A DNA stretch of 64,000 bases from Lachnospiraceae bacterium (GTDB taxonomy: Bacteria; Bacillota; Clostridia; Lachnospirales; Lachnospiraceae): the NCBI GenBank assembly GCA_017520425.1, contig JAFXFO010000009.1:1-64000 (forward strand), given 5' to 3'. The number at the start of each line of letters is the position of its first letter. The stretch's first letter is position 1. The position numbers and the translations under genes were made by a program. Under the pieces are notes generated by a model, which saw nothing but the letters and a program-made list of their open reading frames with translations, searched no databases and had not been told where the DNA came from. Shown here one piece after another: positions 26,396 through 34,562 of this stretch.

Positions 26396-27541
26396 ATGAA
26401 GAAAAAAACAGGAATCATATATGCATCCATAGCAGTTTTTGTTGTATTATTAAATGTGATTGCATGGAGCAGTACGTCATTCTGTGATGCGTATATCAGG
26501 TATATATTTCCTGTTTGGGTAAATACCTACGGCAGACTGACCGGAGTATTTCCTTTTTCCGTAGGAGAAATCCTGCTGGTGGCAGGGGTTCTATGCGTAT
26601 TGATTTTTGTTCTGTGTATATTAATATGTTTATCACTGGGAGTATATTCTTTGCTGACTGGTCAGGGAAGTACTCCCGGTAAAATACGAAATGGCCTTTG
26701 GAAGTTTTCCAAGGGTTATTTTAGTTTCTTTGCCTGGACGGTGCTGGTAGTATGCGTGATTATGACGCTGAATTGTAGTATCCTGTACCATGCATCCACC
26801 TTTTCGGAGCAGTATTACGGGGAGGAGGATGGTGATTATACCCTGGATGATTTGATTGCTGTAAGAAATATGGTGGTGGAGCGTTGTAATATCCTGGCAC
26901 AGGAGATGACAAGGGATGAGAACGGGGACTTGGTATACGACAAAGACATGGAGGCAGAAGCCATCCGTGCCATGAAGGCACTGGGCAAGCAGTATGACCA
27001 GCTGGACGGCTATTATCCCAGACCAAAGCCCTTAGTTTTCTCGGACTTTTTCAGTCAGCAGTACTGTTGCGGATATTATTTCCCTTTTTCCATGGAAGCC
27101 AATTACAACAACGTCATGTATATTGGAAATTTTCCGTCTACCATGTGCCACGAGCTGGCTCATCTGAGAGGGTATATTTATGAAGATGAGGCCAATTTTA
27201 TCAGCTATTTGGCATGTATACAGTCCGGAGATTCGTTTTTTGAATATTGCGGGTACTTAAGTGTGCTGTACTATCTGGATAATGATTTCTATACGGCAGT
27301 GGGCGATGATAAATATTGGGAGGAGATTTGGATTGCTCCTCAGGTTCATAAGGACAATGTGTTCCTGAAGCGGGAGGAATGGGACCGTATCGAAGAGGAA
27401 TCCCCCTTGGATACGGAAGTGGTAGAGGCTGTTTCGGATGAATTTACGGATACCATGCTGAAGGTCAACGGTGTAGAGGACGGTATGATTAGTTACAGCC
27501 GCGTGGTGGAACTGATTCTGTGTTATTATAGCCGGCAATAA
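26396..27541 (+). CDS. DUF3810 membrane protein with HELAH zinc motif
   Basis: This 381-residue protein has three N-terminal membrane segments (to about residue 130) and then a soluble domain with SDFFSQQYCCGYYFPFSMEANYN and STMCHELAHLRGY, that is, a HExxH zinc-peptidase motif, followed by EDEANFISYLACI supplying a downstream glutamate. This is the DUF3810 pattern. It starts four bases after the DUF3048 gene and is probably translated with it. It is a likely membrane-linked metallopeptidase acting outside or within the envelope, substrate unknown. Confidence 0.85.
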   Translation: MKKKTGIIYASIAVFVVLLNVIAWSSTSFCDAYIRYIFPVWVNTYGRLTGVFPFSVGEILLVAGVLCVLIFVLCILICLSLGVYSLLTGQGSTPGKIRNGLWKFSKGYFSFFAWTVLVVCVIMTLNCSILYHASTFSEQYYGEEDGDYTLDDLIAVRNMVVERCNILAQEMTRDENGDLVYDKDMEAEAIRAMKALGKQYDQLDGYYPRPKPLVFSDFFSQQYCCGYYFPFSMEANYNNVMYIGNFPSTMCHELAHLRGYIYEDEANFISYLACIQSGDSFFEYCGYLSVLYYLDNDFYTAVGDDKYWEEIWIAPQVHKDNVFLKREEWDRIEEESPLDTEVVEAVSDEFTDTMLKVNGVEDGMISYSRVVELILCYYSRQ

Positions 27542-27567
27542 AAACTTAATAAAATTACAAAAAGCTA

Positions 27568-27596
27568 TTGACTTTTTGGTTTTTTCTGTGTATATT
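27568..27596 (+). promoter_or_regulatory. Promoter of the tRNA-Phe/tRNA-Gly unit
   Basis: TTGACT (27568-27573), a 17-bp spacer and TATATT (27591-27596), 47 bp upstream of tRNA-Phe. Confidence 0.75.
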
Positions 27597-27642
27597 TATT
27601 TCTGTTGTTAGGAATCGGTGGTAACACATCGAGGAAACACAG

Positions 27643-27715
27643 GCCCAGATAGCTCAGTTGGTAGAGCAAAGGACTGAAAATCCTTGTGTCGCTGGTTCGA
27701 TTCCGGCTCTGGGCA
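27643..27715 (+). tRNA. tRNA-Phe (anticodon GAA)
   Basis: A full cloverleaf: acceptor GCCCAGA/TCTGGGC, D-arm GCTC..GAGC, anticodon loop CTGAAAA giving GAA, T-loop TTCGATT. CCA is not encoded. It is followed 37 bp later by a second tRNA. Confidence 0.97.
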
Positions 27716-27752
27716 TACTGCATGAGGCTTATGCCGAGTGCTTTATATATAC

Positions 27753-27823
27753 GCGGGTGTAGTTCAATGGTAGAACACCAGCCTTCCAAGCTGGATACGT
27801 GGGTTCGATTCCCATCACCCGCT
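27753..27823 (+). tRNA. tRNA-Gly (anticodon TCC)
   Basis: Acceptor GCGGGTG/CACCCGC, D-arm with GTTC..GAAC, anticodon loop CTTCCAA giving TCC, T-loop TTCGATT, discriminator T. Co-transcribed with tRNA-Phe. Confidence 0.97.
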
Positions 27824-27827
27824 TAAA

Positions 27828-27855
27828 AAGCAAGGTCATGAACCTTGCTTTTTTG
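27828..27855 (+). terminator. Terminator of the tRNA pair
   Basis: AAGCAAGGT/ACCTTGCTT stem with a five-base loop, followed by a T run, five bases after tRNA-Gly. Confidence 0.9.
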
Positions 27856-28132
27856 TTTGCGAAGCAAACCATGGGCGAAGCCCATGAAAGCGGGGGATTG
27901 CACCCTGCTTTTGTTAAGCGGATGCGTAAACCGTCCCCAGGGTGAGTCTTAAGCTCCGCGACCGTCGGCGCAAAGCCCGCTTTTGTAGAAATTCCACTGA
28001 AAATACGTACTTTGCAACCGTCAGTTGACAAAGTTCCAAGCCCGATTGATAGCATGCAACCGCAAAAAGAGGTAGGATAAGGGCATGAAAGGTAAGCGGC
28101 CGCTACCGGAAATGTTCATAGGAGGAAGAAAA
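27855..28132 (+). repeat. Post-tRNA intergenic region with three tandem mini-hairpins
   Basis: Right after the terminator come GTTTGC-GAA-GCAAAC (27855-27869), CATGGGC-GAA-GCCCATG (27870-27886) and AAAGC-G-GGG paired with CCC-T-GCTTT (27887-27912). The first two have the very stable GCGAAGC cap. The rest, up to the XRE gene at 28133, holds no convincing gene. The open frame on the minus strand here (27729-28055) reads through the tRNA complement and is taken as spurious. Confidence 0.5.
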
Positions 28133-29113
28133 ATGATTTTAGCAAATAAGATAATTAACTTAAGAAAAAAATGTGCATGGTCTCAGGAGGAACTGGCGGA
28201 GAAGATGAATGTTTCCAGACAGTCCATCTCCAAATGGGAAAGTGGTCAGTCAGTACCCGACTTGGACAAAATATTGAAGCTCTGTCAGATATTTGGTGTG
28301 TCTACGGATTATTTATTAAAGGATGAAATGGAAGAATTTGAAGTTGCAGTGGATGTTTATGAGCCTGCCAATGTAAAGCATGTTTCTGCAGAGGAAGCTC
28401 ATACCTTTATGGAGATGAAGAAGAAATCAGCAGTCCGTATCGGTATCGGTGTGGTACTTTGTATCCTGTCTCCCACAGTACTTTTCTTTATGCTTGGTAT
28501 CAGTACAATGGGTCATGTAAAAGAGACTTTGGCAGTAGCCATTGGTCTGGGTGCATTGATGCTCATGGTACTTGTGGCAGTGGTATTGTTTATTTATGAT
28601 TGCAGCATGATGAGTGATTATGAATGGGTACTGAAGGAAGAATTTACACTGAATTACGGTGTGTCAGGTATCGTAGAAGATCGTATGAAAAAGCAGAAAC
28701 CCATGCTGGTCATGACCAGAGCCATTGGCGTTGGCTTATGTATTGTAGCTGCCATGGTATTGGTAATTACTTCCATACTGAGCTCGAAAGCAATTGCTGT
28801 CATGGCGGCATTGGATGTGCTTTTACTATTGGTAGCCATAGCGGTGTATCTTTTCATCCGTTGGGGCAACGAATGCGGTTCCTATCTGCAGTTATTACAG
28901 AGAGGTGATTATGCACCGGATATGAAAAAAAATATGGAGAAACATGAGCTGGTGGGTGGTATCTACTGGTGTACAGCAACTGCGATTTACTTAGGAATCA
29001 GCTTTTTGACCAATCGCTGGGATATTACCTGGATTATTTGGCCGGTAGTAGCATTGCTTTATGGCGGAATTGCCTGTATTATTAACTATAGTGAACGGAA
29101 GAAGGCTGACTAA
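28133..29113 (+). CDS. XRE regulator with C-terminal membrane domain
   Basis: This 326-residue protein has an N-terminal helix-turn-helix (KIINLRKKCAWSQEELAEKMNV SRQSISKWESGQSVPDLDK split at residue 30; ends STDYLL near residue 66). A linker and six or so membrane segments follow (residues 105-320), arranged in three pairs with soluble loops between. This fused architecture of a DNA-binding domain on a membrane anchor is frequent in Clostridia and thought to link a membrane signal to transcription. ATG 28133 follows AGGAGG. It stands between tRNA genes, followed after 39 bp by a VOC gene. Confidence 0.88.
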   Translation: MILANKIINLRKKCAWSQEELAEKMNVSRQSISKWESGQSVPDLDKILKLCQIFGVSTDYLLKDEMEEFEVAVDVYEPANVKHVSAEEAHTFMEMKKKSAVRIGIGVVLCILSPTVLFFMLGISTMGHVKETLAVAIGLGALMLMVLVAVVLFIYDCSMMSDYEWVLKEEFTLNYGVSGIVEDRMKKQKPMLVMTRAIGVGLCIVAAMVLVITSILSSKAIAVMAALDVLLLLVAIAVYLFIRWGNECGSYLQLLQRGDYAPDMKKNMEKHELVGGIYWCTATAIYLGISFLTNRWDITWIIWPVVALLYGGIACIINYSERKKAD

Positions 29114-29152
29114 GCCAAGGCTGACAGTGCCAATTTTCGGGAAGGAGCAGCT

Positions 29153-29524
29153 ATGCGACTGAAGAATTTTTTGTTAGTGGTAGAAGACATGGAGCGTGCA
29201 AAGAGCTTTTACAAAGAAATATTCGGCTTGGATGTATTGCGGGATTTTGGCACCAATGTCATATTGACGCAGGGACTGGTATTACAGGAAAGAAAAAGCT
29301 GGGAGCAGGCGGTTGGTGGGCAGGTAAGCCACGGTGATAAGGACGCGGTGCTGTATTTTGAAGAATATGATTTGGAAGGTTTTGTACAAAGGATAGAAGG
29401 AAGCGGATGGGATATCTGCTTCCTAAACCCCTTGAAAACCTTAGAGGATGGACAGAAGATGCTGCGCCTTACAGACCCGGATGGTCATGTGATTGAAATC
29501 AGAGAAATAAAAAATTATATTTAG
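29153..29524 (+). CDS. VOC/glyoxalase-fold protein
   Basis: This 123-residue protein has two beta-alpha-beta-beta-beta units. It begins with RLKNFLLVVEDMERAKSFYKEIFGL, the classic VOC start, and ends DPDGHVIEIREI, the classic metal-ligand end. The fold is shared by glyoxalases, extradiol dioxygenases and fosfomycin or bleomycin resistance proteins; nothing specifies the substrate here. GGAAGGAG lies before ATG 29153. It is probably co-transcribed with the XRE membrane regulator upstream. Confidence 0.85.
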   Translation: MRLKNFLLVVEDMERAKSFYKEIFGLDVLRDFGTNVILTQGLVLQERKSWEQAVGGQVSHGDKDAVLYFEEYDLEGFVQRIEGSGWDICFLNPLKTLEDGQKMLRLTDPDGHVIEIREIKNYI

Positions 29525-29527
29525 TAC

Positions 29528-29556
29528 TTGACATTTTCAGATTTACCATGTAATAT
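29528..29556 (+). promoter_or_regulatory. Promoter of tRNA-Gly(GCC)
   Basis: TTGACA (29528-29533), a 17-bp spacer and TAATAT (29551-29556), about 80 bp upstream of the tRNA. Confidence 0.75.
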
Positions 29557-29637
29557 AAATTTTGCTGTGAGAAACACAGCAGAAACATTTTAATTTTCAT
29601 ACCTTCAAGGATACAGGTATTTTACCTGTAGACACAT

Positions 29638-29709
<72 letters not shown>

Positions 29710-29711
29710 CT

Positions 29712-29771
29712 AAAAAAGCAGTGATACCAAATGGTATCGCTGCTTTTTTTCGAGTCCAATCCTGGACTCGA
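29712..29771 (+). terminator. Terminator plus second hairpin after tRNA-Gly(GCC)
   Basis: AAAAAAGCAGTGATACC/GGTATCGCTGCTTTTTTT (29712-29750) is a strong intrinsic terminator. It is followed at once by a second perfect stem, CGAGTCCA/TGGACTCG (29751-29771), echoing the extra hairpins after the other tRNA-Gly. From 29772 to 29910 there are further GC-rich short repeats but no gene. Confidence 0.9.
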
Positions 29772-29910
29772 AGGTTCGATGTCTACGCTCCGCTTCGGTC
29801 CGCGCAAAGCCGAGGTCCTCCGGACCTCGTGCGCCGTCTCGCGTTCCTTCATTTTTTTGAGTCCCTTTCTTTAGTCCGTAATGTCAATTTTACAAAAGTG
29901 TAAAAACTTC

Positions 29911-29941
29911 TTGACTCTCACGTTACGTCATAGTATATGCT
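29911..29941 (+). promoter_or_regulatory. MerR-type promoter with 19-bp spacer
   Basis: TTGACT (29911-29916), exactly 19 bp, TATGCT (29936-29941). The long spacer carries an imperfect dyad ACTCTCACGT/ACGTCATAGT, matching the promoter style twisted open by TipA/BmrR-like MerR activators. It drives the MerR gene that follows. Confidence 0.8.
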
Positions 29942-29998
29942 ATAATCAGTGGAGATAAGAAAAACAACTATTTCTTGCAGAACAGGAGACGAATTATC

Positions 29999-30736
29999 AT
30001 GAGAATGCAAATAAAAGAATTTGCTGATTTTACGGGAGTCAGTGTGCGCACACTGCATTATTATGATGAAATCGGGCTACTAACGCCCTCATACGTGGAT
30101 GAGCAGACCGGGTACAGATACTATGATGGGACTTGCCTGGAGCGTATGCAGGAGATACTGTTCTATCGGGAGTTGGACTTCCCTCTAAAGAATATATGTG
30201 AACTTTTATCATCACCGGGCTACGACAAGCAAAAGGCCCTGGAACAGCAGAAGCGACTGCTGGTTTTGAAAAAGGAACGCTTGGAACGATTAATAGATGC
30301 GCTGGATAGCGCAAAGAGAGGAGAATATGTAATGGCAGCATTTGATAACAAAGAATATGAAAAAACGAAAAAGCAGTACGAGGCAGAGGTAAAGGAGCGT
30401 TGGGGAAAGACGGATGCTTACAAGGAGAATCAGGAAAAGACCAAGGGCTATTCCAATGATAAGTGGCAGGAGGCTAATGCAGGCCTGGATGTTATTATGG
30501 AAGAGTTTGCCCGCTGTAAGGACCGCGGAGCTACGGCAGACTCAGATGAAGCACTTGCCTTAGTACAAAAGCTCCAAAATTACATTACCGAGCAGTATTA
30601 TACCTGCACTAAAGAGATACTGGCAGGACTGGGACAGATGTATGTGGCGGATGAACGGTTCCGCAACAATATCGATAAGCACGGAGAAGGAACGGCTCAG
30701 TTTATTAGTGAAGCTATTACAAAATATAGTCAATAG
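29999..30736 (+). CDS. MerR-family regulator with TipAS-like domain
   Basis: This 245-residue protein begins with the MerR winged helix (MQIKEFADFTGVSVRTLHYYDEIGLLTPSY, TGYRYYDGTCLERMQEILFYRELDFPLKNI). A dimerisation coiled coil follows (residues 75-105), then a C-terminal helical domain with ERWGKTDAYKE and EGTAQFISEAI, characteristic of TipAS-type drug-binding domains. TipA proteins activate transcription after binding peptides or other ligands. ATG 29999 has AGGAGAC. Its own promoter has the 19-bp spacer, so autoactivation is likely. No efflux or resistance gene lies immediately downstream. Confidence 0.9.
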   Translation: MRMQIKEFADFTGVSVRTLHYYDEIGLLTPSYVDEQTGYRYYDGTCLERMQEILFYRELDFPLKNICELLSSPGYDKQKALEQQKRLLVLKKERLERLIDALDSAKRGEYVMAAFDNKEYEKTKKQYEAEVKERWGKTDAYKENQEKTKGYSNDKWQEANAGLDVIMEEFARCKDRGATADSDEALALVQKLQNYITEQYYTCTKEILAGLGQMYVADERFRNNIDKHGEGTAQFISEAITKYSQ

Positions 30737-30814
30737 AAATTTTGGCTTGCTTAATTCGACCTCTTGCAGTAATAATAGTGTGACAGCTTTGTATCTATAC
30801 TGGTCAAAGACAAG

Positions 30815-30852
30815 AAAAAGTATCCGTTTTATGGTATAAATGGATACTTTTT
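30815..30852. terminator. Bidirectional terminator between convergent regulators
   Basis: AAAAAGTATCC/GGATACTTTTT with a 16-base loop, T-rich on both strands, between the MerR gene and the minus-strand XRE gene. Nothing else is seen in the 257-bp gap. Confidence 0.8.
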
Positions 30853-30993
30853 CTAAGTTATTTATGTAGAGATACAATGAAGCCTTGAAAAAGACAGAAA
30901 ACATACAAAATCATTATGAAAATGGATACCAAATGCTTAGAAATAGCCATATAGATACTTTATGCTACAGGAAACTAGAATTAATCGGTGGCA

Positions 30994-31881
30994 CTATTTC
31001 ATAACATCTTGCATTATAGCAATGAGACTTGCCTTAGCACTGTTGGCTGTAAGTTTAGATGCAAAGTCATCGGCAAAATAAGAGATATAAGCTTGGATAT
31101 CAGCCACTCCCGTGGTGTCGCCGAAATCTTTAAGTGCTCGGCAGAAGGTCAGAGCGGCATTTGTCTTTTCTGCGAGACTGCCCTCGCTGCAGAACCATAT
31201 ATCCTTAGACTTCTTGTTCAAGAAGAAAAGTGCCAGGTCCTTCATATTTTGGTGCAGCTGTGCGGCAAATTCAGCAGAGTCCTTAGGGAAGAGTTGTTCA
31301 CATTTCTGGCCGGCTGTGCGGTACATATCAGGAAGCTCATTATAGTAAAGGGTTTTAGCCTCTTCTGTTTTTCCGGCAGCATGCAGTAGTTTCCCTTTTA
31401 TGGTAAGAGCATCCAGACGTATGCTGATATCCCGACAGCCGCTTAAAATCCGTTCGCAGATTTTTTCCAACTCTTTTTCGTATTTCAGGATTTGTGTGGT
31501 GTCATTGTCCGCACAGCCTCCGATTAAGTCCCAGGCATAAATAATCATGACCCGGTAGTCATTGGGGAACTGTCGGATGGCAGCGGTGGATAGCTGCAGA
31601 GCCTCCACCAGGCAAAAGCTTTCCATAGCGGCAGTATGCTTTTTCCAAAAGGCTAAAATGTCCTGTTCCATTTTAGATTCACTGTAATTCATTAGTTCAT
31701 CGATGGACACCTTAAAGTAGTAAGCCAGCTGAGGAAGCAGGGAGATATCCGGCAAGGTAATGCCGGTTTCCCACTTACTAACCGCTGCGGCAGAAACATT
31801 CATAGCCACTGCCAGCTCCTCCTGAGTAATATTCTTTTGATTTCGCAATCTTTTGATGGTTTCACCCATTTGTATATTCAT
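30994..31881 (-). CDS. XRE regulator with helical-repeat C-terminal domain
   Basis: This 295-residue protein has an N-terminal helix-turn-helix (TIKRLRNQKNITQEELAVAMNV, then SAAAVSKWETGITLPDISLLP and SIDELM, residues 7-66). The rest is a mainly helical domain that looks like TPR-type repeats (LEKICERILSGCRDISIRLDA, GKTEEAKTLYYNELPDMY). A related protein is encoded at 53620-54708. AAAGGAG precedes ATG 31881. It is divergent from an XRE-methyltransferase gene, and the 320-bp gap between them holds a perfect palindrome. A sensory or partner-binding role for the C-terminus is inferred. Confidence 0.88.
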   Translation of the reverse strand: MNIQMGETIKRLRNQKNITQEELAVAMNVSAAAVSKWETGITLPDISLLPQLAYYFKVSIDELMNYSESKMEQDILAFWKKHTAAMESFCLVEALQLSTAAIRQFPNDYRVMIIYAWDLIGGCADNDTTQILKYEKELEKICERILSGCRDISIRLDALTIKGKLLHAAGKTEEAKTLYYNELPDMYRTAGQKCEQLFPKDSAEFAAQLHQNMKDLALFFLNKKSKDIWFCSEGSLAEKTNAALTFCRALKDFGDTTGVADIQAYISYFADDFASKLTANSAKASLIAIMQDVMK

Positions 31882-32003
31882 AGAAATGTCTCCTTTCTAA
31901 AATAATCCCTATCATCCTCACAGAATGCCATAGCTTATCCGGCATCGCTACGCTTCTGTTTTAAGTTAATCATATCATAAAGATACGAAAAGAACAGGTA
32001 TTG

Positions 32004-32026
32004 GTGGTTAATCGTTGATTAACCAC
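32004..32026. promoter_or_regulatory. Perfect 10-bp-arm palindrome in divergent XRE intergenic region
   Basis: GTGGTTAATC-GTT-GATTAACCAC, a perfect 23-bp dyad, lies between two divergent XRE regulator genes, 123 bp upstream of one and 176 bp upstream of the other. Size and symmetry fit an XRE dimer operator. Confidence 0.6.
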
Positions 32027-32087
32027 AGGTTAATAATATCAACTGCAAATCATTGTAGCTATGAAAAAAGACATTAACTCGCTTGCG

Positions 32088-32143
32088 AGGCGAATAAATT
32101 CCCCTACAATTAGTATCACAAGGCGAATAAACTCTGCTATAAT
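32088..32143 (+). promoter_or_regulatory. Promoter of the XRE-methyltransferase operon with direct repeats
   Basis: TATAAT at 32138-32143 without a good -35. AGGCGAATAAA is repeated at 32088-32098 and 32121-32131 (period 33, about three helix turns), suggesting an activator site. Confidence 0.45.
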
Positions 32144-32201
32144 CTAAGCATAACAACTTATGAGGCCTTGGAAGTGTGAAAAATTCGTGGGAGCAATGCA
32201 T

Positions 32202-33317
32202 ATGAAAGAGATGAAGTTACGGATTGCAGATTTAAGAAGAAAGAAAAAGATTACCCAGAAGGAGCTGGGCGAAGCCATGGGCGTTTCCTTCCAAACCATC
32301 AGTAAGTGGGAGAAGGGAGTAAACCTGCCGGATATTACGATTTTGCCTGCCCTGGCAGAGTATTTTAAGGTGTCCATAGACCAGCTGATGGGGGTGATAC
32401 CCTTGCAGGGGGAAGAGTATATAGAGGAAAAGACGGGAACAGGACAGTTTTGGGAGCAGAAGCTGGAGTACCTGCTACGGTCCCGTAGGAGGTCCTGGAA
32501 CGAAGATTATATGCAGTTCCTAATAGAAAAAGTGTGGAAGATAGAGAAGCCGGTGAAGGTGCTGGATTGCGGCTGTGGCTATGGATTCTTAGGACTATTA
32601 TTAATGCCCCTTTTGCCCAAGGGAAGTACCTATACGGGTATGGATTTGTCGGAAAGGCTTTTGGAGGAAGGACAGAAGCTGTTTGCAGACAAGGAGTATG
32701 AGGTGCGTTTCCTGCACAAGGATGTGTACGAATATCATGTGAAGGAGCAGTATGATTTGGTGATTTGTCAGGGGGTACTCAGGCATTTGGATACGCCGGA
32801 GGCATTCTTAAAAAAGATGATAGAGTTTGCCAAGAAGGACGCCCATGTGGTTTGTATCGACGCCAACAGGGAGTTTGAGTGCGACGGTCTCTACGTGGAC
32901 GGCATGGATTATTTCTGGCTTTGTAAGCATGACGGCATGGAGGCACATTGGCGGACGGAGCTGGAGCAGCAGGGGCGTGACTATGCGGTGGCCATCCGTA
33001 CCGCTCATATGATGCAGAAGCTGGGACTAAAGGAAGTGGATGTACGGATGAAGGACAAGGTAGCTTTCGTCACACCGGCACAGGAGGATTATGAGCAGAC
33101 CAAGCGAGATTTTTTGGAGTACAATGACTGGAATGCAGGATTAAGCCCTCAGGAAATGGAGAATACCATTCATTTCCTCATGAATCACGGCATGTCCCGT
33201 AAGGAAGCTACGGATTATTGCACCCGCAATATACGGATTGCGGAGTTTTTCCAGCTACATCCGGATGCGGGCTATACTTTTGCGAAAGGAACGATGATAT
33301 CTTATGGAAAGAAGTAA
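32202..33317 (+). CDS. XRE DNA-binding domain fused to SAM-dependent methyltransferase
   Basis: This protein of about 371 residues has an N-terminal helix-turn-helix (IADLRRKKKITQKELGEAMGV, FQTISKWEKGVNLPDI, SIDQLMG, to residue 65). A class I methyltransferase domain follows: motif I VLDCGCGYGFLG near residue 120, motif II YTGMDLSERLLEEG, and motif IV YDLVICQGVLRHLD near 190. Catalytic and substrate residues are not recognisable, so the target is unknown. ATG 32202 has GGGAG at eight bases; ATG 32196 and 32211 are alternatives. The downstream HAD gene overlaps by 14 bases and a NUDIX gene follows, giving an operon of regulator-enzyme, phosphatase and house-cleaning hydrolase. Confidence 0.88.
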   Translation: MKEMKLRIADLRRKKKITQKELGEAMGVSFQTISKWEKGVNLPDITILPALAEYFKVSIDQLMGVIPLQGEEYIEEKTGTGQFWEQKLEYLLRSRRRSWNEDYMQFLIEKVWKIEKPVKVLDCGCGYGFLGLLLMPLLPKGSTYTGMDLSERLLEEGQKLFADKEYEVRFLHKDVYEYHVKEQYDLVICQGVLRHLDTPEAFLKKMIEFAKKDAHVVCIDANREFECDGLYVDGMDYFWLCKHDGMEAHWRTELEQQGRDYAVAIRTAHMMQKLGLKEVDVRMKDKVAFVTPAQEDYEQTKRDFLEYNDWNAGLSPQEMENTIHFLMNHGMSRKEATDYCTRNIRIAEFFQLHPDAGYTFAKGTMISYGKK

Positions 33318-33930
33318 AGTATTGCTAATTGATATGTATGGAGTGATTATTAAGGAGAGCAAGGGGTACTTCATCCCCTATACTTTTCAACATTTCCCTG
33401 AAGTGGAATATGACCGACTGACCAATGCTTTTAAGGTGGAGAGGGTATTTTCCAAGGCCCAGAAAGGGCAGCTGACCAATGAAGAGTTCTTAAGCTATCT
33501 TGGGTATGGGAACCCACGTGAGACTATGGAGGATTATCTGAAGAACTACCTGACCTTGGATGAGCAGTTCCATGATTTCGCGTCAAGTGTTACTCAAAAG
33601 ATGGAGATGTGTTTACTGTCCAATGATGTGTTGGAATGGAGTGAATTTCTGACGGAGTATCATGGCATGAGCCCCTATTTCAAGGACAAAATTGTCAGTG
33701 GAGAGGTACATTTGCGTAAGCCGGATAAGGCAATTTTTGAGTGTGCCATTGAGAGACTGCAATGCAAACCGGGGGACTGTATTTTCGTAGACAATAGTGT
33801 GAAGAACCTGCGGGTGGCAGAGGAGCTGGGAATGACTGCCATACTCTTTAATAGAGATGGCGAGGAGTATGAAGGCAATGTGGTGAATGATTTCGGGGAG
33901 CTGGGCGAATTGCTTCAGAGGCTTCTGTAG
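33304..33930 (+). CDS. HAD-superfamily hydrolase
   Basis: This 208-residue protein has the HAD core: motif I LLIDMYGVI (the DxYGV variant of DxDGT), motif II LLSNDVLEW, lysine in LRKPDKAIFECAI (motif III) and VDNSVKNL (motif IV, a single acidic residue plus asparagine). The second aspartate of motif I, usually the general acid, is Tyr or Gly here, so phosphatase activity may be altered. A helical cap occupies residues 20-90. It starts inside the end of the methyltransferase gene, so the two are translationally coupled. Confidence 0.85.
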   Translation: MERSKVLLIDMYGVIIKESKGYFIPYTFQHFPEVEYDRLTNAFKVERVFSKAQKGQLTNEEFLSYLGYGNPRETMEDYLKNYLTLDEQFHDFASSVTQKMEMCLLSNDVLEWSEFLTEYHGMSPYFKDKIVSGEVHLRKPDKAIFECAIERLQCKPGDCIFVDNSVKNLRVAEELGMTAILFNRDGEEYEGNVVNDFGELGELLQRLL

Positions 33931-33950
33931 AGGAAAGGAGAGGAACTATT

Positions 33951-34406
33951 ATGAGTGATAATTATTCTTTGGCAGTAGGTTGTATCGTCCGTAAGGAGGA
34001 TGAGGTGCTTCTGGTGCGTCACACCTACGGTGGGGCTGCAGGTCAGCTGTTAATTCCCGGAGGACTTTGTACTGTGGACGAGCTTCCGGAGGAAGCCGCG
34101 CAACGGGAAGTATTGGAAGAGACTCATGTGGTGGCAAAGATGGATGCCATGCTGGGCATACGCTGCGGACGTAATGGCTGGTATGCATTATTATTGATGG
34201 ATTATGTGGAAGGCGAGCCTATGAGTGACGGAAATGAAAACAGCGAAGCCCTTTTTATGAAGGTGAATGAGGCTTTGGAGCGGGAGGATGTGACCCATAT
34301 GACCAAGGTGGCACTGAGAGCTATGCTTTCTAAGGATAAGGTGCTGTTATATTCCGATGAGGAGTATAAGAAAGTAAAAGAAAATAAGTTTACGTTGTTT
34401 ATATAG
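33951..34406 (+). CDS. NUDIX hydrolase
   Basis: This 151-residue protein contains the NUDIX box, read as GGLCTVDELPEEAAQREVLEETHV from about residue 45: GG near the start, REVLEE at the end; the canonical Gx5E spacing is slightly altered (G..DELPEEA). It hydrolyses a nucleoside diphosphate linked to a moiety X, substrate undetermined. AAAGGAGAGG precedes ATG 33951, 20 bp after the HAD gene. It is the last gene of the XRE-methyltransferase/HAD/NUDIX operon before a terminator at 34415. Confidence 0.88.
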   Translation: MSDNYSLAVGCIVRKEDEVLLVRHTYGGAAGQLLIPGGLCTVDELPEEAAQREVLEETHVVAKMDAMLGIRCGRNGWYALLLMDYVEGEPMSDGNENSEALFMKVNEALEREDVTHMTKVALRAMLSKDKVLLYSDEEYKKVKENKFTLFI

Positions 34407-34414
34407 GGAGTGTG

Positions 34415-34444
34415 AAAACCAAGGTCCGGTTGCCTTGGTTTTTC
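34415..34444 (+). terminator. Terminator of the XRE-methyltransferase operon
   Basis: AAAACCAAGG/CCTTGGTTTTT with an eight-base loop, directly after the NUDIX gene. Confidence 0.9.
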
Positions 34445-34562
34445 TTGTATATAAGAAATGATTATGTTATATTGATATTGTCTTAAAAATCTATCATCTG
34501 ATTTCAGGCAGTTTCTGCCAAGTTTTTCTAAGACTATTAATTACATACGGAGGTATTGGCTT

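Noticed and set aside
27565-27789. Minus-strand frame over tRNA-Phe with SRNRTSDTRIFSPLLYQLS
   Set aside because: Antisense translation of the tRNA.
27729-28055. 108-codon minus-strand frame over tRNA-Gly(TCC)
   Set aside because: Its VMGIEPTYPAWKAGVLPLNYTR part is the antisense translation of the tRNA, a common database artefact.
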